Shown: positions 28,485 to 38,585, counted from the first letter of the stretch. The stretch is 64,000 nt of DNA from Candidatus Riesia sp. GBBU (GCA_002074035.1 CP012849.1:129938-193937), one strand, 5' to 3'. A program made the numbers and translations. Notes: generated by a model not told the origin, from the letters alone.

Positions 28485-29204
28485 ATGAATATTATGAATA
28501 AAAAAAGACAAATATTTTTAGATACAGAAACTACTGGAATAAACAAAAATGGTATACATTATATTGGACATAGTATTATTGAAATTGGAGCTATAGAGAC
28601 TATAGACAGAAAGATAACAGGTAAATATTTTCACACATACATTAAGCCAAATCGAAAAGTAGAAGTTGAAGCGTTTAAAATTCATAAAATTAGTAATGAA
28701 TTTTTATCAAATAAACCTACATTTTATGAAATATCAAATAAATTTTTAAAATTTATTATAAACTCTGAAATTATTATTCATAATGCTAAGTTTGATGTTG
28801 GATTTATAAATTACGAGTTCTCTAAACTAAATAAAAATTTTAAAAAAATAGAAGAAATATGCATTATTACAGATACTTTAAGTTTAGCAAAAAAAAAATT
28901 TCCAGGGAAAAGAAACAGTCTTGATGCCTTATGTGATAGATATGAAATAGATAAATCTAAAAGGGTTTCACACAGTGCTCTTATCGACGCAGAATTATTA
29001 TGTAAAGTATACATGGTAATGACAGGAGGACAAATTCAATTTAATTTCCCAAAAAAAAATGATTCAAAATTTTCCAAAAAGTTTTTCAGAAAAAATCAAG
29101 AACATTCACGAGTAAAGCTAAAAATTTTATATGCAAGTAAGGAAGAATTACTAGAACATGAAAAGTATCTCAAACTTATTAAAAACAGAAAAAATCTTGT
29201 TTAA
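28485..29204 (+). CDS. dnaQ: DNA polymerase III epsilon subunit (proofreading exonuclease)
   Basis: 3'-5' exonuclease of the replicase. It has 239 residues (E. coli 243). ExoI FLDTETTG, ExoII HNAKFDVGF and ExoIII-epsilon H-x4-D (SHSALIDAELL) are complete. The C-terminal tail that binds the polymerase alpha subunit is present and ends near HEKYLKLI. An in-frame run of ten A residues encodes KKK before FPGK (28889-28898). An ATG three codons downstream is an alternative start. tRNA-Asp follows, as in E. coli dnaQ-aspV. Confidence 0.95.
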   Translation: MNIMNKKRQIFLDTETTGINKNGIHYIGHSIIEIGAIETIDRKITGKYFHTYIKPNRKVEVEAFKIHKISNEFLSNKPTFYEISNKFLKFIINSEIIIHNAKFDVGFINYEFSKLNKNFKKIEEICIITDTLSLAKKKFPGKRNSLDALCDRYEIDKSKRVSHSALIDAELLCKVYMVMTGGQIQFNFPKKNDSKFSKKFFRKNQEHSRVKLKILYASKEELLEHEKYLKLIKNRKNLV

Positions 29205-29264
29205 GAAATAAAAAATTGATTCAATATCGAATAGCTGTTATAATTGATATTTCATGTATTTGTC

Positions 29265-29338
29265 GGTGTGGTAGTTCAGTTGGTTAGAATACCGGCCTGT
29301 CACGCCGGGGGTCACGGGTTCAAGTCCCGTCCGCACCG
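29265..29338 (+). tRNA. aspV: tRNA-Asp (GTC)
   Basis: Complete cloverleaf: acceptor GGTGTGG with CCGCACC, anticodon loop CTGTCAC with GTC, T-loop TTCAAGT and discriminator G. The sequence closely follows E. coli tRNA-Asp. The next bases are CAA, so CCA is not encoded. Located after dnaQ as in E. coli. Confidence 0.97.
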
Positions 29339-29467
29339 CAATTTGCAACTAAGTTTTTGCTTTCAATATTTTAATAATCAAAAAATTGAGATAATTTTTG
29401 TAACTTTTGTTTGCATATTTAATAAAATTTCATTTATTAACACTTCTTCAAAAATCATCAAAACTGT

Positions 29468-31483
29468 ATGACACAAAATAGATCCTTATCTAATGCTATT
29501 CGTTTTCTAAGTGTTGACGCAATACAAAAATCAGGTTCTGGACATCCTGGAATGCCAATGGGGATGGCTGATATAGCAGAAGTTCTATGGAGAAAATATC
29601 TTGTTCATAATCCAAAAGATCCATCTTGGATTAATAGAGATCGTTTTGTCTTATCGAATGGACATGGATCTATGTTATTGTATAGCCTTCTTCATCTTAC
29701 AGGATATGACTTAAGTATCAAAGAAATAAAAAAATTTAGAAAAATGAATTCTAAAACTCCAGGTCATCCAGAATATGGGTTAACTGAAGGAGTAGAAACA
29801 ACAACTGGTTTATTAGGACAAGGAATTGCAAATGCAGTAGGATTCGCAATTTCTGAAAAGATTTTAGCATCCCAGTTTAATAAATCAAATTATAATATAA
29901 TAGACCATTACACATATGTGTTTGTTGGAGATGGATGTATGATGGAAGGAATTTCTCATGAAGTTTGTTCTTTAGCCGGAACATTAAAACTAGGAAAATT
30001 GATAGTATTTTATGATAGTAACGGAATTTCAATTGATGGAAAAGTGGAAGGATGGTTTAATGAAGATACAGCGAAAAGATTTGAATCATACCATTGGAAT
30101 GTAATTAATAATATAGATGGACATGATCATGAAAAAATTAATAATTCAATAAAAAAGGCTAGATTAGTTAAAGATAAACCGTCTTTATTAATCTTCAATA
30201 CAATCATAGGATATGGATCTCCAAATAAATCAGGTTCAGAAAAGATACATGGAAATCCACTGGGTGAAAAAGAAATAGAGAAAACAAGGAAAGCTCTTAA
30301 ATGGAACTATGATGTTTTTAGTATACCAGATAAAATTTATAAAAAATGGAATGCTTGCAGAATAGGAGAAAAAAGACAAAATAAATGGAATAAAAAGTTT
30401 TGTGAATATAAAAAAATTTTTCCAAAATTAGCATCAGAACTTTTAAGAAGAAAAAATCAGAGATTACCAAAAAACTGGAATAGAGAAATCAGCAAATTTA
30501 TTAAGGATCTTAATTATAAGATTTCATATAAAATTTCTGGAAGACAGGCTTCATCGAATGTTTTGGAAAAGTTATCTGATCTACTACCAGAAATTTTAGG
30601 TGGTTCTTCAGATGTAACACAAAGTACTCTTTCAATGTTTTCAAGATATAAACCATGTCATATTAACACTTCTGGAAATTATATACATTATGGAGCAAGA
30701 GAATTTGGAATGTCTTCAATCATAAATGGAATTTCACTATATAAAGGACTTATCCCTTATGGCTCTACATTTCTAGCTTTTTCTGAATATTCAAAGAGTG
30801 CTATCAGAATGGCTTCATTAATGAAAATTAGAGCAATTTTTATTTATACCCATGACTCTATATTGATAGGAGAAGACGGACCTACTCATCAACCAATTGA
30901 ACAATTATCTTGTTTAAGAATGATACCAAACATAAATGTATGGCGTCCTTGCGATCAAATAGAAACCGTCTGTGCTTGGAAATACATGATTGAAAGAAAA
31001 GATGGTCCAGGAATTTTAATATTATCACGTCAAGATTTAATGCAACAAAAAAGAGATCTATATCAAATAAAAAATATAATTAAAGGGGCATATATCTTAA
31101 AAGAGAATAGTCCAAACCCATCATTGATATTAATTGCTACAGGATCTGAAGTAGAGTTGGCTGTTAGTGCATATTCAAAATTATGCGAAGAAGGTTATAA
31201 TGTAAGAATAATTTCCATGCCTTCAATAGATTTATTTGAAAAACAAAACAAAAAATATAAAGATTTTTTACTACCACCATATATTAAATCAAGGGTAGTT
31301 ATTGAAGCAGGAAGTAAAGATTTCTGGTATAAATATGTCGGTAGAAATGGGAAAGTTATTGGAATCAATAGATTTGGAAAATCTTCATCTCCAAAAGATC
31401 TATATAAAACATTTGGGTTCAATTTGAAGAATATACTTAATATTTCTAAATTAATAATAAAAAAAAATAAAAATAGTTTATAA
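29468..31483 (+). CDS. tktA: Transketolase
   Basis: Thiamine-diphosphate enzyme of the pentose phosphate pathway moving two-carbon units; it supplies ribose and erythrose 4-phosphate. It has 671 residues (E. coli TktA 663). SGHPGMPMG lies near residue 24, the TPP motif GDGCMMEG near 158, and the pyrimidine domain GEDGPTHQPIEQL near 473. It heads a run tktA-pgk-fbaA. In E. coli tktA lies close to epd-pgk-fbaA; epd is absent here. TktA rather than TktB by position. Confidence 0.96.
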   Translation: MTQNRSLSNAIRFLSVDAIQKSGSGHPGMPMGMADIAEVLWRKYLVHNPKDPSWINRDRFVLSNGHGSMLLYSLLHLTGYDLSIKEIKKFRKMNSKTPGHPEYGLTEGVETTTGLLGQGIANAVGFAISEKILASQFNKSNYNIIDHYTYVFVGDGCMMEGISHEVCSLAGTLKLGKLIVFYDSNGISIDGKVEGWFNEDTAKRFESYHWNVINNIDGHDHEKINNSIKKARLVKDKPSLLIFNTIIGYGSPNKSGSEKIHGNPLGEKEIEKTRKALKWNYDVFSIPDKIYKKWNACRIGEKRQNKWNKKFCEYKKIFPKLASELLRRKNQRLPKNWNREISKFIKDLNYKISYKISGRQASSNVLEKLSDLLPEILGGSSDVTQSTLSMFSRYKPCHINTSGNYIHYGAREFGMSSIINGISLYKGLIPYGSTFLAFSEYSKSAIRMASLMKIRAIFIYTHDSILIGEDGPTHQPIEQLSCLRMIPNINVWRPCDQIETVCAWKYMIERKDGPGILILSRQDLMQQKRDLYQIKNIIKGAYILKENSPNPSLILIATGSEVELAVSAYSKLCEEGYNVRIISMPSIDLFEKQNKKYKDFLLPPYIKSRVVIEAGSKDFWYKYVGRNGKVIGINRFGKSSSPKDLYKTFGFNLKNILNISKLIIKKNKNSL

Positions 31484-31559
31484 AAGTTTTACTTTTAAAA
31501 CTTATAATAATCGATAATGATTTCAAAATTTGAATTTTGTTTATTTAAGGAAACTTTGT

Positions 31560-32732
31560 ATGGAAGTAATTAGAATATCTGAAGTAAATTTGAAAAATAA
31601 AGTAGTTTTAATACGTTCTGATTTAAACGTACCTATAGAGAATAAACAAATTGTTTCTGATGTAAGAATTTTAAAATCTTTAAAAACAATAAAGTTTGCA
31701 CTCAAAAGTGGAGCAAATGTAATAATAGCTTCACATTTGGGAAGACCTATTGAAGGTAAGTATGAAAATAAATATTCATTAGAACCAGTCGCTAAATATT
31801 TGTCCAATAAACTAAATCGAAATGTTCCATTGATTAAAAACTATCTTAATGGAATAAAACATTTTTATGATAACCCTATACTTCTAGAAAATGTAAGATT
31901 TAATATTGGAGAAAAGGAAAACAACGAAAAATTATCTAAGATTTACTCATCTCTTTGTGATATCTATGTCATAGATTCGTTTGGATCAGCTCATAGAAAA
32001 CACTCTTCAACTTTTGGTGTAGGAGAATTTTCATCTACTGTATGTGCTGGATTTCTATTTTATAAAGAAATAGAATCTCTAGAAAAAATACTTGAAAGTC
32101 CTAAGAGACCAATGGTGGCAATAATTGGTGGATCTAAAGTTTCTACAAAATTAAGTATGCTTGGCTCTTTAATAAGAATAGCTGATCAAATAATTGTTGG
32201 AGGAGGTATAGCAAATACATTTATTTCATCTTATGGATATAACATAGGAAATTCTTTGTATGAAAAATCAATGATAGAAAAATCGAAAAGTTTGTTAAAA
32301 TTTGGGAAAATATTAATTCCAATAGATGTTAAAACAGAAAACTATAGAAAATATAATCGGATAACTGAAAGATTGATTGATGAAGTTAAAAACGAAGAAA
32401 AAATTCTAGATTTTGGAAGGAAAACAATACAAAAAATAGAAAAAATATTAAAAAGTGCAAAAACCATATTATGGAACGGTCCAGTAGGAATGTTTGAGAG
32501 AAAAGAATTTCGAAAAGGTACAGAAAAAATTGCAAGATTAATTTCTGAAAGTGATGCTTTTTCTGTTGCTGGAGGCGGAGATACAATATCTGCAATAGAT
32601 TTATTTAGACTACGTAATAAGATTTCTTATATATCTACCGGAGGTGGCGCTTTCATGAAATTTGTTTCAGATAGAGAATTACCATCTTTGAAAATATTAA
32701 AAAAATTTTTTAAGAAATATAAAAATAACTAA
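31560..32732 (+). CDS. pgk: Phosphoglycerate kinase
   Basis: Glycolytic ATP-forming step from 1,3-bisphosphoglycerate. It has 390 residues (E. coli 387). Signature RSDLNVPI near residue 22, SHLGRP near 61, GGSKVSTKL near 194 and nucleotide-binding GGGDTISAIDLF near 345. The frame runs back to 31530, but the ATG at 31560 has an AAGGAAA ribosome-binding site 7 bases before it and matches the E. coli start. fbaA begins 22 bases after it. Confidence 0.96.
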   Translation: MEVIRISEVNLKNKVVLIRSDLNVPIENKQIVSDVRILKSLKTIKFALKSGANVIIASHLGRPIEGKYENKYSLEPVAKYLSNKLNRNVPLIKNYLNGIKHFYDNPILLENVRFNIGEKENNEKLSKIYSSLCDIYVIDSFGSAHRKHSSTFGVGEFSSTVCAGFLFYKEIESLEKILESPKRPMVAIIGGSKVSTKLSMLGSLIRIADQIIVGGGIANTFISSYGYNIGNSLYEKSMIEKSKSLLKFGKILIPIDVKTENYRKYNRITERLIDEVKNEEKILDFGRKTIQKIEKILKSAKTILWNGPVGMFERKEFRKGTEKIARLISESDAFSVAGGGDTISAIDLFRLRNKISYISTGGGAFMKFVSDRELPSLKILKKFFKKYKNN

Positions 32733-32754
32733 AATAAATTTAAAAAGGATTTCT

Positions 32755-33834
32755 ATGTCAAGATATTTGGATTTTATTAAACCTGGTGTAATCTCTGGAG
32801 ATGATTTAATAAGATTATTCTCTTATGCAAGAGAAAAAAATTTTGCTATACCTGCAATTAATTGTATAAACACAGATTTAATAAATATAGTTTTGGAATC
32901 GGCTTCTATAAATAGTTCTCCTGTTATTATTCAATTTTCTAGTAGTGGATCTTCGTTTTTTATAGGAAAAGAAAGATGTCCTTACAATAGTAAAAATTCT
33001 GTTATTGGTTCAGTTTTAGGAGCATATTACGTTCATAAAGTTTCAAAACATTATGGTGTACCTGTTATATTGCACACAGATCATTGTTGTAGAAAATTTC
33101 TTCCATGGATTGATGGTTTGATTTTAGAAAGTAAGAAATTTTTTAAGAAAAATGGAAAACCTTTGTTTTCATCTCATATGATTGATCTTTCAAAAGAAGA
33201 CATAAAATATAATGTAAAAACTTGCTCTCTATATCTAAAAGAAATTAGTAAGATAAATGCAGTATTGGAAATTGAACTTGGTTGTACTGGAGGAGAAGAA
33301 GATATAATAGATAATTCAAAAATAAATAATTCATTTTTATATACTAATCCAGAAAATGTTTGTTTCGCTTATGAAAAACTTATAAAAATCAGTAAAAATT
33401 TTACTATAGCTGCTTCCTTTGGAAATATTCATGGAGTTCACGGAGGAAATAAAATTGAACTAAAACCTAAAATTCTTATGGAATCACAAAAATATATCAA
33501 AAATAAGTTTAATCTTGAATTTAAGAATAACGTAAATTTTGTTTTTCATGGAGGATCTGGTTGTAAAAAAAGTAAGATTCAAGAATCCATAAATTATGGT
33601 GTTGTAAAAGTAAATTTTGATACTGACATACAATGGGCTAATTGGAAAGGAATATTAGATTTTTATGAAAAAAATAAGATCTTCTTAAAAACACAGTTTG
33701 GAAACTTAAAAAGTAAGACGAAATCAAACAAAAAATACTACGATCCAAGATCGTGGATTAGAAATGGGAAAGACTATATATCCAAAAAATTAAGTTCAAT
33801 ATTTGGAATGTTAAATTGTAAGAACAAATTATAA
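32755..33834 (+). CDS. fbaA: Class II fructose-bisphosphate aldolase
   Basis: Zinc-dependent aldolase splitting fructose 1,6-bisphosphate. It has 359 residues, the same as E. coli FbaA. Zinc ligands are in HTDHCC and in the HGVHGG region; FHGGSGCKKSKI and NFDTDIQWA are typical. An AAAAGG site precedes the start. It is cotranscribed with pgk and converges with the tRNA-Gln gene 49 bases away. Confidence 0.97.
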   Translation: MSRYLDFIKPGVISGDDLIRLFSYAREKNFAIPAINCINTDLINIVLESASINSSPVIIQFSSSGSSFFIGKERCPYNSKNSVIGSVLGAYYVHKVSKHYGVPVILHTDHCCRKFLPWIDGLILESKKFFKKNGKPLFSSHMIDLSKEDIKYNVKTCSLYLKEISKINAVLEIELGCTGGEEDIIDNSKINNSFLYTNPENVCFAYEKLIKISKNFTIAASFGNIHGVHGGNKIELKPKILMESQKYIKNKFNLEFKNNVNFVFHGGSGCKKSKIQESINYGVVKVNFDTDIQWANWKGILDFYEKNKIFLKTQFGNLKSKTKSNKKYYDPRSWIRNGKDYISKKLSSIFGMLNCKNKL

Positions 33835-33883
33835 TTCAACAAATCAATTTATAAATCTTCAACTGTTTTTAGAAAAGTATTTT

Positions 33884-33955
33884 CTGGGGTACCTGGATTC
33901 GAACCAGGGAATGCCAGGATCAAAACCTGGTGCCTTTCCTCTTGGCTATACCCCA
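33884..33955 (-). tRNA. glnU: tRNA-Gln (TTG)
   Basis: Read on the minus strand: acceptor TGGGGTA with TACCCCA, anticodon TTG in loop TTTTGAT, T-arm CCTGGTTCGAATCCAGG and discriminator G. Nearly identical to E. coli tRNA-Gln. No CCA encoded. Third in a Met-Leu-Gln cluster that matches E. coli metT-leuW-glnU. Confidence 0.97.
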
Positions 33956-33964
33956 AAATTAATT

Positions 33965-34050
33965 TGCGGGAGACGAGATTTGAACTCGTATACTTTAAAT
34001 AAGTGCTAGATTCTAAGTCTAGTGCGTCTTCCAAATTCCGCCACTCCCAC
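33965..34050 (-). tRNA. leuW: tRNA-Leu (TAG)
   Basis: Read on the minus strand: acceptor GTGGGAG with CTCCCGC, anticodon TAG in loop CTTAGAA, a long variable arm as expected for tRNA-Leu, and T-loop TTCAAAT. Discriminator A; no CCA encoded. Corresponds to E. coli leuW in the same cluster. Confidence 0.96.
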
Positions 34051-34055
34051 TAAAC

Positions 34056-34128
34056 TAGCTACGACAGGAGTTGAACCTGTGACCTCAGCGTTATGAGTGC
34101 TGTGCTCTTCCTACTGAGCTACGTAGCC
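34056..34128 (-). tRNA. metT: tRNA-Met (CAT), elongator
   Basis: Read on the minus strand: acceptor GGCTACG with CGTAGCT, anticodon CAT, T-arm ACAGGTTCAACTCCTGT, discriminator A and no encoded CCA. It pairs fully at the top of the acceptor and matches E. coli metT, so it is the elongator and not the initiator tRNA. First gene of the cluster. Confidence 0.96.
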
Positions 34129-34435
34129 ATAAAATTTAAAGATCTATACAAAATTTCCTGTAAGATCGTCTGAAATATAAAAAGTTTATAGTTTTAATAT
34201 TTAAAACTAATTTTATATAACTTAATTTATAATTGTTTTATAATATGAAAAAATAAAAATTATTTTGTAGTATATTTTTCAGAGAGCTACATTATTTAAT
34301 ATCATAATGAAATTCTATACAATATAATTGTATTGTCAATGAATAAAGACTAATAAACAATAAATTAATTTATCTTTAATAAGACCGTTAATACACAAAT
34401 ATACATTGATATATGATATAAAATTTAGAAAATTT
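34129..34435. other. Divergent tRNA-Met/glnS intergenic region
   Basis: About 307 bases of AT-rich sequence. On the minus strand a perfect TTGACA (34339-34334) is followed by TATAGA, but with only 14 bases between, which is shorter than normal. No gene or RNA seen. E. coli has asnB and the nag genes between this tRNA cluster and glnS. Confidence 0.45.
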
Positions 34436-36091
34436 ATGAAAAAAAAAAATTTCATTTATCGAATCATAGAAGAAGAAATATCTAGAAAAAAAATAAAAAA
34501 TATATGTACAAGGTTTCCACCAGATCCAAATGGAAACTTACATATTGGACATGTTAAATCAATCTATTTAAACTTTAATATTGCCAAATATTATAATGGA
34601 AATTTTAATTTAAGGATTGATGATACTAATCCATCTGAAGAAAGTGAAAAATACACAAAAGAAATTATAAATGATATAAGATGGTTAGGATTAAAGTGGA
34701 ATGGGAAAATTAAGTATTCATCTGAATATTTCGAAAAATTTTATGAATATGCCATTTACCTCATAAAAAAAAATTTAGCTTATGTAGATGAGTTAAGTAA
34801 AAGCTCCATTAGAAAGTATAGAGGTACATTAAAAACTCCAGGAAAAAATAGTCCTTATAGAGATAGAAGTATCTCAGAAAATTTAAAGATTTTTGAAAAT
34901 ATGAAAAATGGTAAGTTCCAAGAAGGAAAAGCATGTTTGAGAGCTAAGATTGATATGTCTTCTCCAAATATCAATATGAGAGATCCAGTATTTTATAGAA
35001 TAAAATATAAAAAACATTTTCGATGTAGCTATAAATGGTGTATTTATCCTACGTATGATTTTTCACATTGTATAGCAGATGCAATTGAGGGAATAACTCA
35101 TTCTATATGTACGTTAGAATTCCAAAACAATAGACCATTATATGACTGGATATTAAAAAGTATTAATTTTCTAAAAAAACCAAAACAATATGAATTTTCT
35201 AGATTAAATATTTCATATATGATTACTTCTAAAAGAAAAATTAATCAATTGATAAAGAAAAATATTTTATTTGGATGGGATGATCCAAGAATTCCTACAA
35301 TTTCTGGATTAAGACGTCGTGGATATACTGCAAATTCAATTTTAAAATTTTGTAGCAAGTTAGGAATATCAAAACAAGAAAGTATTGTAGAATCAGAATT
35401 ATTGGAATCATGTATTAGATCAGATCTTAATAAAAGTGCTCCGAGAGTTATGGTAGTATTGGATCCAATAAAACTAATTATAGAGAATATGTATCACAAA
35501 GAAGAAATGTTAGTTTTTAATAATCATCCAAATGTAAAAAGTGTAGGAAACAGAAATGTTCCATTTAGTAAATTCATATACATTGATCGTAATGATTTTT
35601 TAGAAAAGTACGAGGAAAATAGAAAGGTACTTTCTATTGGAGAGAAGGTAAGATTAAGAAACTCTTATGTTATTCAAGCTAATAGTATAAAAAAAGATCG
35701 ACATGGAAATATTTTGGAAATATATTGTACATATGATCCAAAATCTTTAAAAAAGGATTTTAGAAATAAAGAAAAATTAAGAGCTGTAATACATTGGGTA
35801 AGTGTAATTCATGGAATTACTATAAAAGTTAATTTATATGACAAACTTTTTACTATAAAACATCCTTTTAACTATAAAGAAATTGAATCAATAATAAATC
35901 CACTTTCCTTAATTGTCAAAAAAGGAATAGCAGAACCAAGTTTAGCAAATTCTAAACCTGGAGAAATATTTCAATTTGAAAGAGAAGGATATTTTTGCGC
36001 TGATCTAAAAGAACATAATTCAAAAAATTTAATTTTTAATAGAATAGTAGAATTAAAAAGATATAAATTTAATAAGAAACGTAAAAAATAA
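34436..36091 (+). CDS. glnS: Glutaminyl-tRNA synthetase
   Basis: Class I synthetase for tRNA-Gln. It has 551 residues (E. coli 554). HIGH motif in PDPNGNLHIGH near residue 33-43; the KMSKS-type motif is ITSKRKIN (E. coli VMSKRKLN). GWDDPRIPTISGLRRRGY and the C-terminal anticodon-binding beta-barrels are conserved to the end. The first codons contain eleven consecutive A residues (34439-34449), in frame. A frame reaches back to 34406; the ATG at 34436 matches the family start. Confidence 0.95.
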   Translation: MKKKNFIYRIIEEEISRKKIKNICTRFPPDPNGNLHIGHVKSIYLNFNIAKYYNGNFNLRIDDTNPSEESEKYTKEIINDIRWLGLKWNGKIKYSSEYFEKFYEYAIYLIKKNLAYVDELSKSSIRKYRGTLKTPGKNSPYRDRSISENLKIFENMKNGKFQEGKACLRAKIDMSSPNINMRDPVFYRIKYKKHFRCSYKWCIYPTYDFSHCIADAIEGITHSICTLEFQNNRPLYDWILKSINFLKKPKQYEFSRLNISYMITSKRKINQLIKKNILFGWDDPRIPTISGLRRRGYTANSILKFCSKLGISKQESIVESELLESCIRSDLNKSAPRVMVVLDPIKLIIENMYHKEEMLVFNNHPNVKSVGNRNVPFSKFIYIDRNDFLEKYEENRKVLSIGEKVRLRNSYVIQANSIKKDRHGNILEIYCTYDPKSLKKDFRNKEKLRAVIHWVSVIHGITIKVNLYDKLFTIKHPFNYKEIESIINPLSLIVKKGIAEPSLANSKPGEIFQFEREGYFCADLKEHNSKNLIFNRIVELKRYKFNKKRKK

Positions 36092-36123
36092 CACAAATAA
36101 GAATAAAAACTTTTATCAAATTA

Positions 36124-36651
36124 TTAAAAATTATTTATCTCTTCTTTTATCTGTTTCACCCATCTTGTTATTCTTGAATTAGTTAATTTCTTTTGTCTAT
36201 CTTCATCAATAGTGAGTCCTATAAAATAATTTCTGTTTATTAAAGCTTTAGAAGATTCAAATTTGTATCCATTAGTTGACCATTTGCCAAAAATCTTTGC
36301 TCCACGTAATTTAATTAAGTTAGCTATCTTTCCAATTGCATCACAAAAGTATTCAGAATAGTCTTCTTGATCACCACATCCAAATAAAGCAACATTCTTA
36401 TTAGAAAAATCAACTTTTTTTAGTATTGGCAAAAAATCATTCCAATCACATTGTATGTCTCCATAATACCATGTAGGAGTTCCAAAAATCAGATTTTTAA
36501 ATTTTTCAATATCTTGTTTTTTAGAAAAAGCAATATCATATAATTCTGATGTTATTTTTTCTTTTAATAAACATTTTTGAATGATTTTAGCAACATTTTT
36601 TGTATTGTTTGTGTCACTTCCAAAAAATATTCCTATTGAATTACTGTTCAT
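36124..36651 (-). CDS. fldA: Flavodoxin I
   Basis: FMN electron carrier for reductive enzymes such as IspG, IspH and BioB. It has 175 residues (E. coli FldA 176). The FMN phosphate loop is GSDTNNTKN (usually GSDTGNTEN), the isoalloxazine loops are [12 protein letters not shown] and [12 protein letters not shown]. It lies downstream of glnS in the E. coli order with chiP and fur removed. No flavodoxin reductase in the window. Confidence 0.95.
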   Translation of the reverse strand: MNSNSIGIFFGSDTNNTKNVAKIIQKCLLKEKITSELYDIAFSKKQDIEKFKNLIFGTPTWYYGDIQCDWNDFLPILKKVDFSNKNVALFGCGDQEDYSEYFCDAIGKIANLIKLRGAKIFGKWSTNGYKFESSKALINRNYFIGLTIDEDRQKKLTNSRITRWVKQIKEEINNF

Positions 36652-36971
36652 ATTAAATTTCCATTTTTGACTATAAAAAACTACTGTATCTTAATATAAA
36701 AGTAGACTGAAAATGATATTAGTAATAAAGATAACAAAAATACAAGATATTTTCAATATTTGATGATATATACAGATATTTAATAACATAATTTAAAATT
36801 TAAACTTAAGAAGTTATAATTCAATATTTTGTATATTAAAATAATAAAAAATCATTACTTTTTATATTAATATGTTGAAATATTAACTTTAATTAAAAAA
36901 TTAAAACTTTCAATAAAATAAATATCCAAATTTCATCTTAAACTTAATTAAAAATATTTTTGAGAAGACAA
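36652..36971. other. Divergent fldA-ybgI intergenic region
   Basis: About 320 bases of AT-rich sequence at the place where E. coli carries some 30 kb (seqA, pgm, kdp, sdh-suc, cyd, tol and others). None of those is readable. I see no convincing promoter pair. Confidence 0.45.
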
Positions 36972-37718
36972 ATGAATAACTATAAGATAGAAAAAATAAT
37001 AAATAAATTTCTAAAAATAGAAAATTATGAAGATTATGCTCCGAATGGACTTCAGATAGAAGGTAAAGAAGATATAAAAAAAATAATTACAGGGGTAAGC
37101 GCATCAAAAGACTTCATAAAGAAATCAGTTGAAAATTCCGCTGATGCAATTTTGGTACATCATGGATATTTTTGGAATAATGAACCTAAAACTATCATTG
37201 GAGCGAAAAAAGATAGAATAAAACTTTTGCTGGAAAATAACATAAATTTATATTCATATCATCTTCCGTTAGATGGACATCCAACTGTAGGAAACAATAT
37301 ACAACTAGCAAAACTATTACAAGTAGAAATTATTAGTTTTATTAATCCATTTTTAATAATCGGAAAATTTAATGTACCAATAACTACGTATATGTTGTCT
37401 AACATTATTTATGATAGATTTAACAATCCTCCAAGACTTTTTAAATACAAAAATCAAGAAAGTAAAATTTATACAATTGCAATTTCTTCAGGAAATGGAC
37501 AAAATTTTATTCATTGCTTAAAGAAATACGATGTTGATGCTTTTCTAACTGGAGAAATATCTGAAAATATATTTAATTTGGCTAAAGAAATGAAAATTCA
37601 TTTTTATGCCTTAGGTCATTATGCAACTGAAAAGTATGGAGTTCAAGCTCTTGGTGAGTGGATTAAAAAAACATGTAATGTTAATACTTGTTTTGTTGAT
37701 ATAAACTCTCCAGTTTAA
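36972..37718 (+). CDS. ybgI: NIF3/YbgI family metal-binding protein
   Basis: Toroid-forming di-metal protein, proposed GTP cyclohydrolase I type 2-like or metal hydrolase; its function is unsettled. It has 248 residues (E. coli 247). YAPNGLQIEG near residue 21, HHGYFW near 63, YHLPLDGHP near 96 and FYALGHYATEKYG near 210 are the metal-binding and family motifs. A TTG start at 36960 is possible, but the ATG at 36972 has GAGAAG before it and matches E. coli. Confidence 0.93.
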   Translation: MNNYKIEKIINKFLKIENYEDYAPNGLQIEGKEDIKKIITGVSASKDFIKKSVENSADAILVHHGYFWNNEPKTIIGAKKDRIKLLLENNINLYSYHLPLDGHPTVGNNIQLAKLLQVEIISFINPFLIIGKFNVPITTYMLSNIIYDRFNNPPRLFKYKNQESKIYTIAISSGNGQNFIHCLKKYDVDAFLTGEISENIFNLAKEMKIHFYALGHYATEKYGVQALGEWIKKTCNVNTCFVDINSPV

Positions 37719-38424
37719 TTAACTTTTTTCTAAAATTAGAATGATAAATTCAACTTACTTTTGTTTCAGAGAGAAATCATTACTTGTCTATTAAAACTTA
37801 TTTAAATGTTTTTATAGAAAATTATATGTCTAATGTTTAATCAAATACTTTGATTTTTTAATTTTTAAAAACAAAATAAAATATTAATACATTATGTGAA
37901 ACGATTTATAATCGTTGTGTAGCTCTATCAATAAAAATTTAGTTTTTTGTAATAAATATAATTTTTAAATACTTAAATTTTGAATTAAAAGCTTAACTTT
38001 AACTACAATTTTTTAAACTTATTAGTTTTTTTAATAAAAACTTTCAATTTAATTAAATTTAAATTCAAAAATTATTTTAAATAAAACTATAAATTTTGAA
38101 TGTTTAAAGTATCTTTAATATCATTAAACGATTTTTTTATCAAAATACGTATATTATAAAATATATCGAATTGATTTAAAAAATTACTATTAAACAATAA
38201 GAACTCAATAGAAAATTATTTTATAACAACTATTTGCTATATGTGGATAAAATATCCTACATAATATTACTTTTTCATGAGAAACAAACTTTCTTAATAA
38301 GAAATTATATCTATCATAGATATTAGAAATTAATTTAAGTTATTTGTAATAAACAAAATAATCTTATACTAAGATAAATGATAGATTAATTTTAAATATT
38401 TAAATTTTTAACTTAAATATTTAA
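37719..38424. other. Gene-free region between ybgI and tRNA-Lys promoter
   Basis: About 700 bases without a gene. One perfect DnaA-box sequence TGTGGATAA is at 38242-38250, but it stands alone. A small inverted repeat AACGAT-TTATA-ATCGTT is at 37900-37916. E. coli has nei, abrB, ybgOPQ, gltA, sdh and other genes and the tol-pal cluster in this span; no remnant is recognisable. Confidence 0.5.
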
Positions 38425-38453
38425 TTTACATATTTAATGAAATTATGTATCAT
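38425..38453 (+). promoter_or_regulatory. Sigma70-type promoter for tRNA-Lys
   Basis: TTTACA (38425-38430), 17 bases, TATCAT (38448-38453): one mismatch in each hexamer with ideal spacing. Transcription would start near 38460, about 22 bases before the tRNA. Confidence 0.6.
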
Positions 38454-38482
38454 CATCTAGTAATGATTTCAATTTTTATTTT

Positions 38483-38555
38483 GGGTCGTTAGCTCAGTTG
38501 GTAGAGCAGTTGACTTTTAATCAATTGGTCACAGGTTCGAATCCTGTACGACCCA
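38483..38555 (+). tRNA. lysT: tRNA-Lys (TTT)
   Basis: Acceptor GGGTCGT with ACGACCC, anticodon TTT in loop CTTTTAA, T-arm ACAGGTTCGAATCCTGT, discriminator A followed by TAC, so no CCA. Almost identical to E. coli tRNA-Lys. The single gene replaces the E. coli lysT-valT-lysW array upstream of gpmA. Confidence 0.97.
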
Positions 38556-38585
38556 TACAATTTGAAAAATTTTTAAAATCTTATT

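Noticed and set aside
37900-37916. Inverted repeat AACGAT-TTATA-ATCGTT as a terminator
   Set aside because: Six-base arms, no T-run, and 180 bases from the nearest gene end; chance level in this composition.
38242-38250. Replication origin at the DnaA box
   Set aside because: Only one consensus box, no dnaA, gidA or dnaN next to it, and no cluster of boxes or 13-mers. Kept only as a weak finding.
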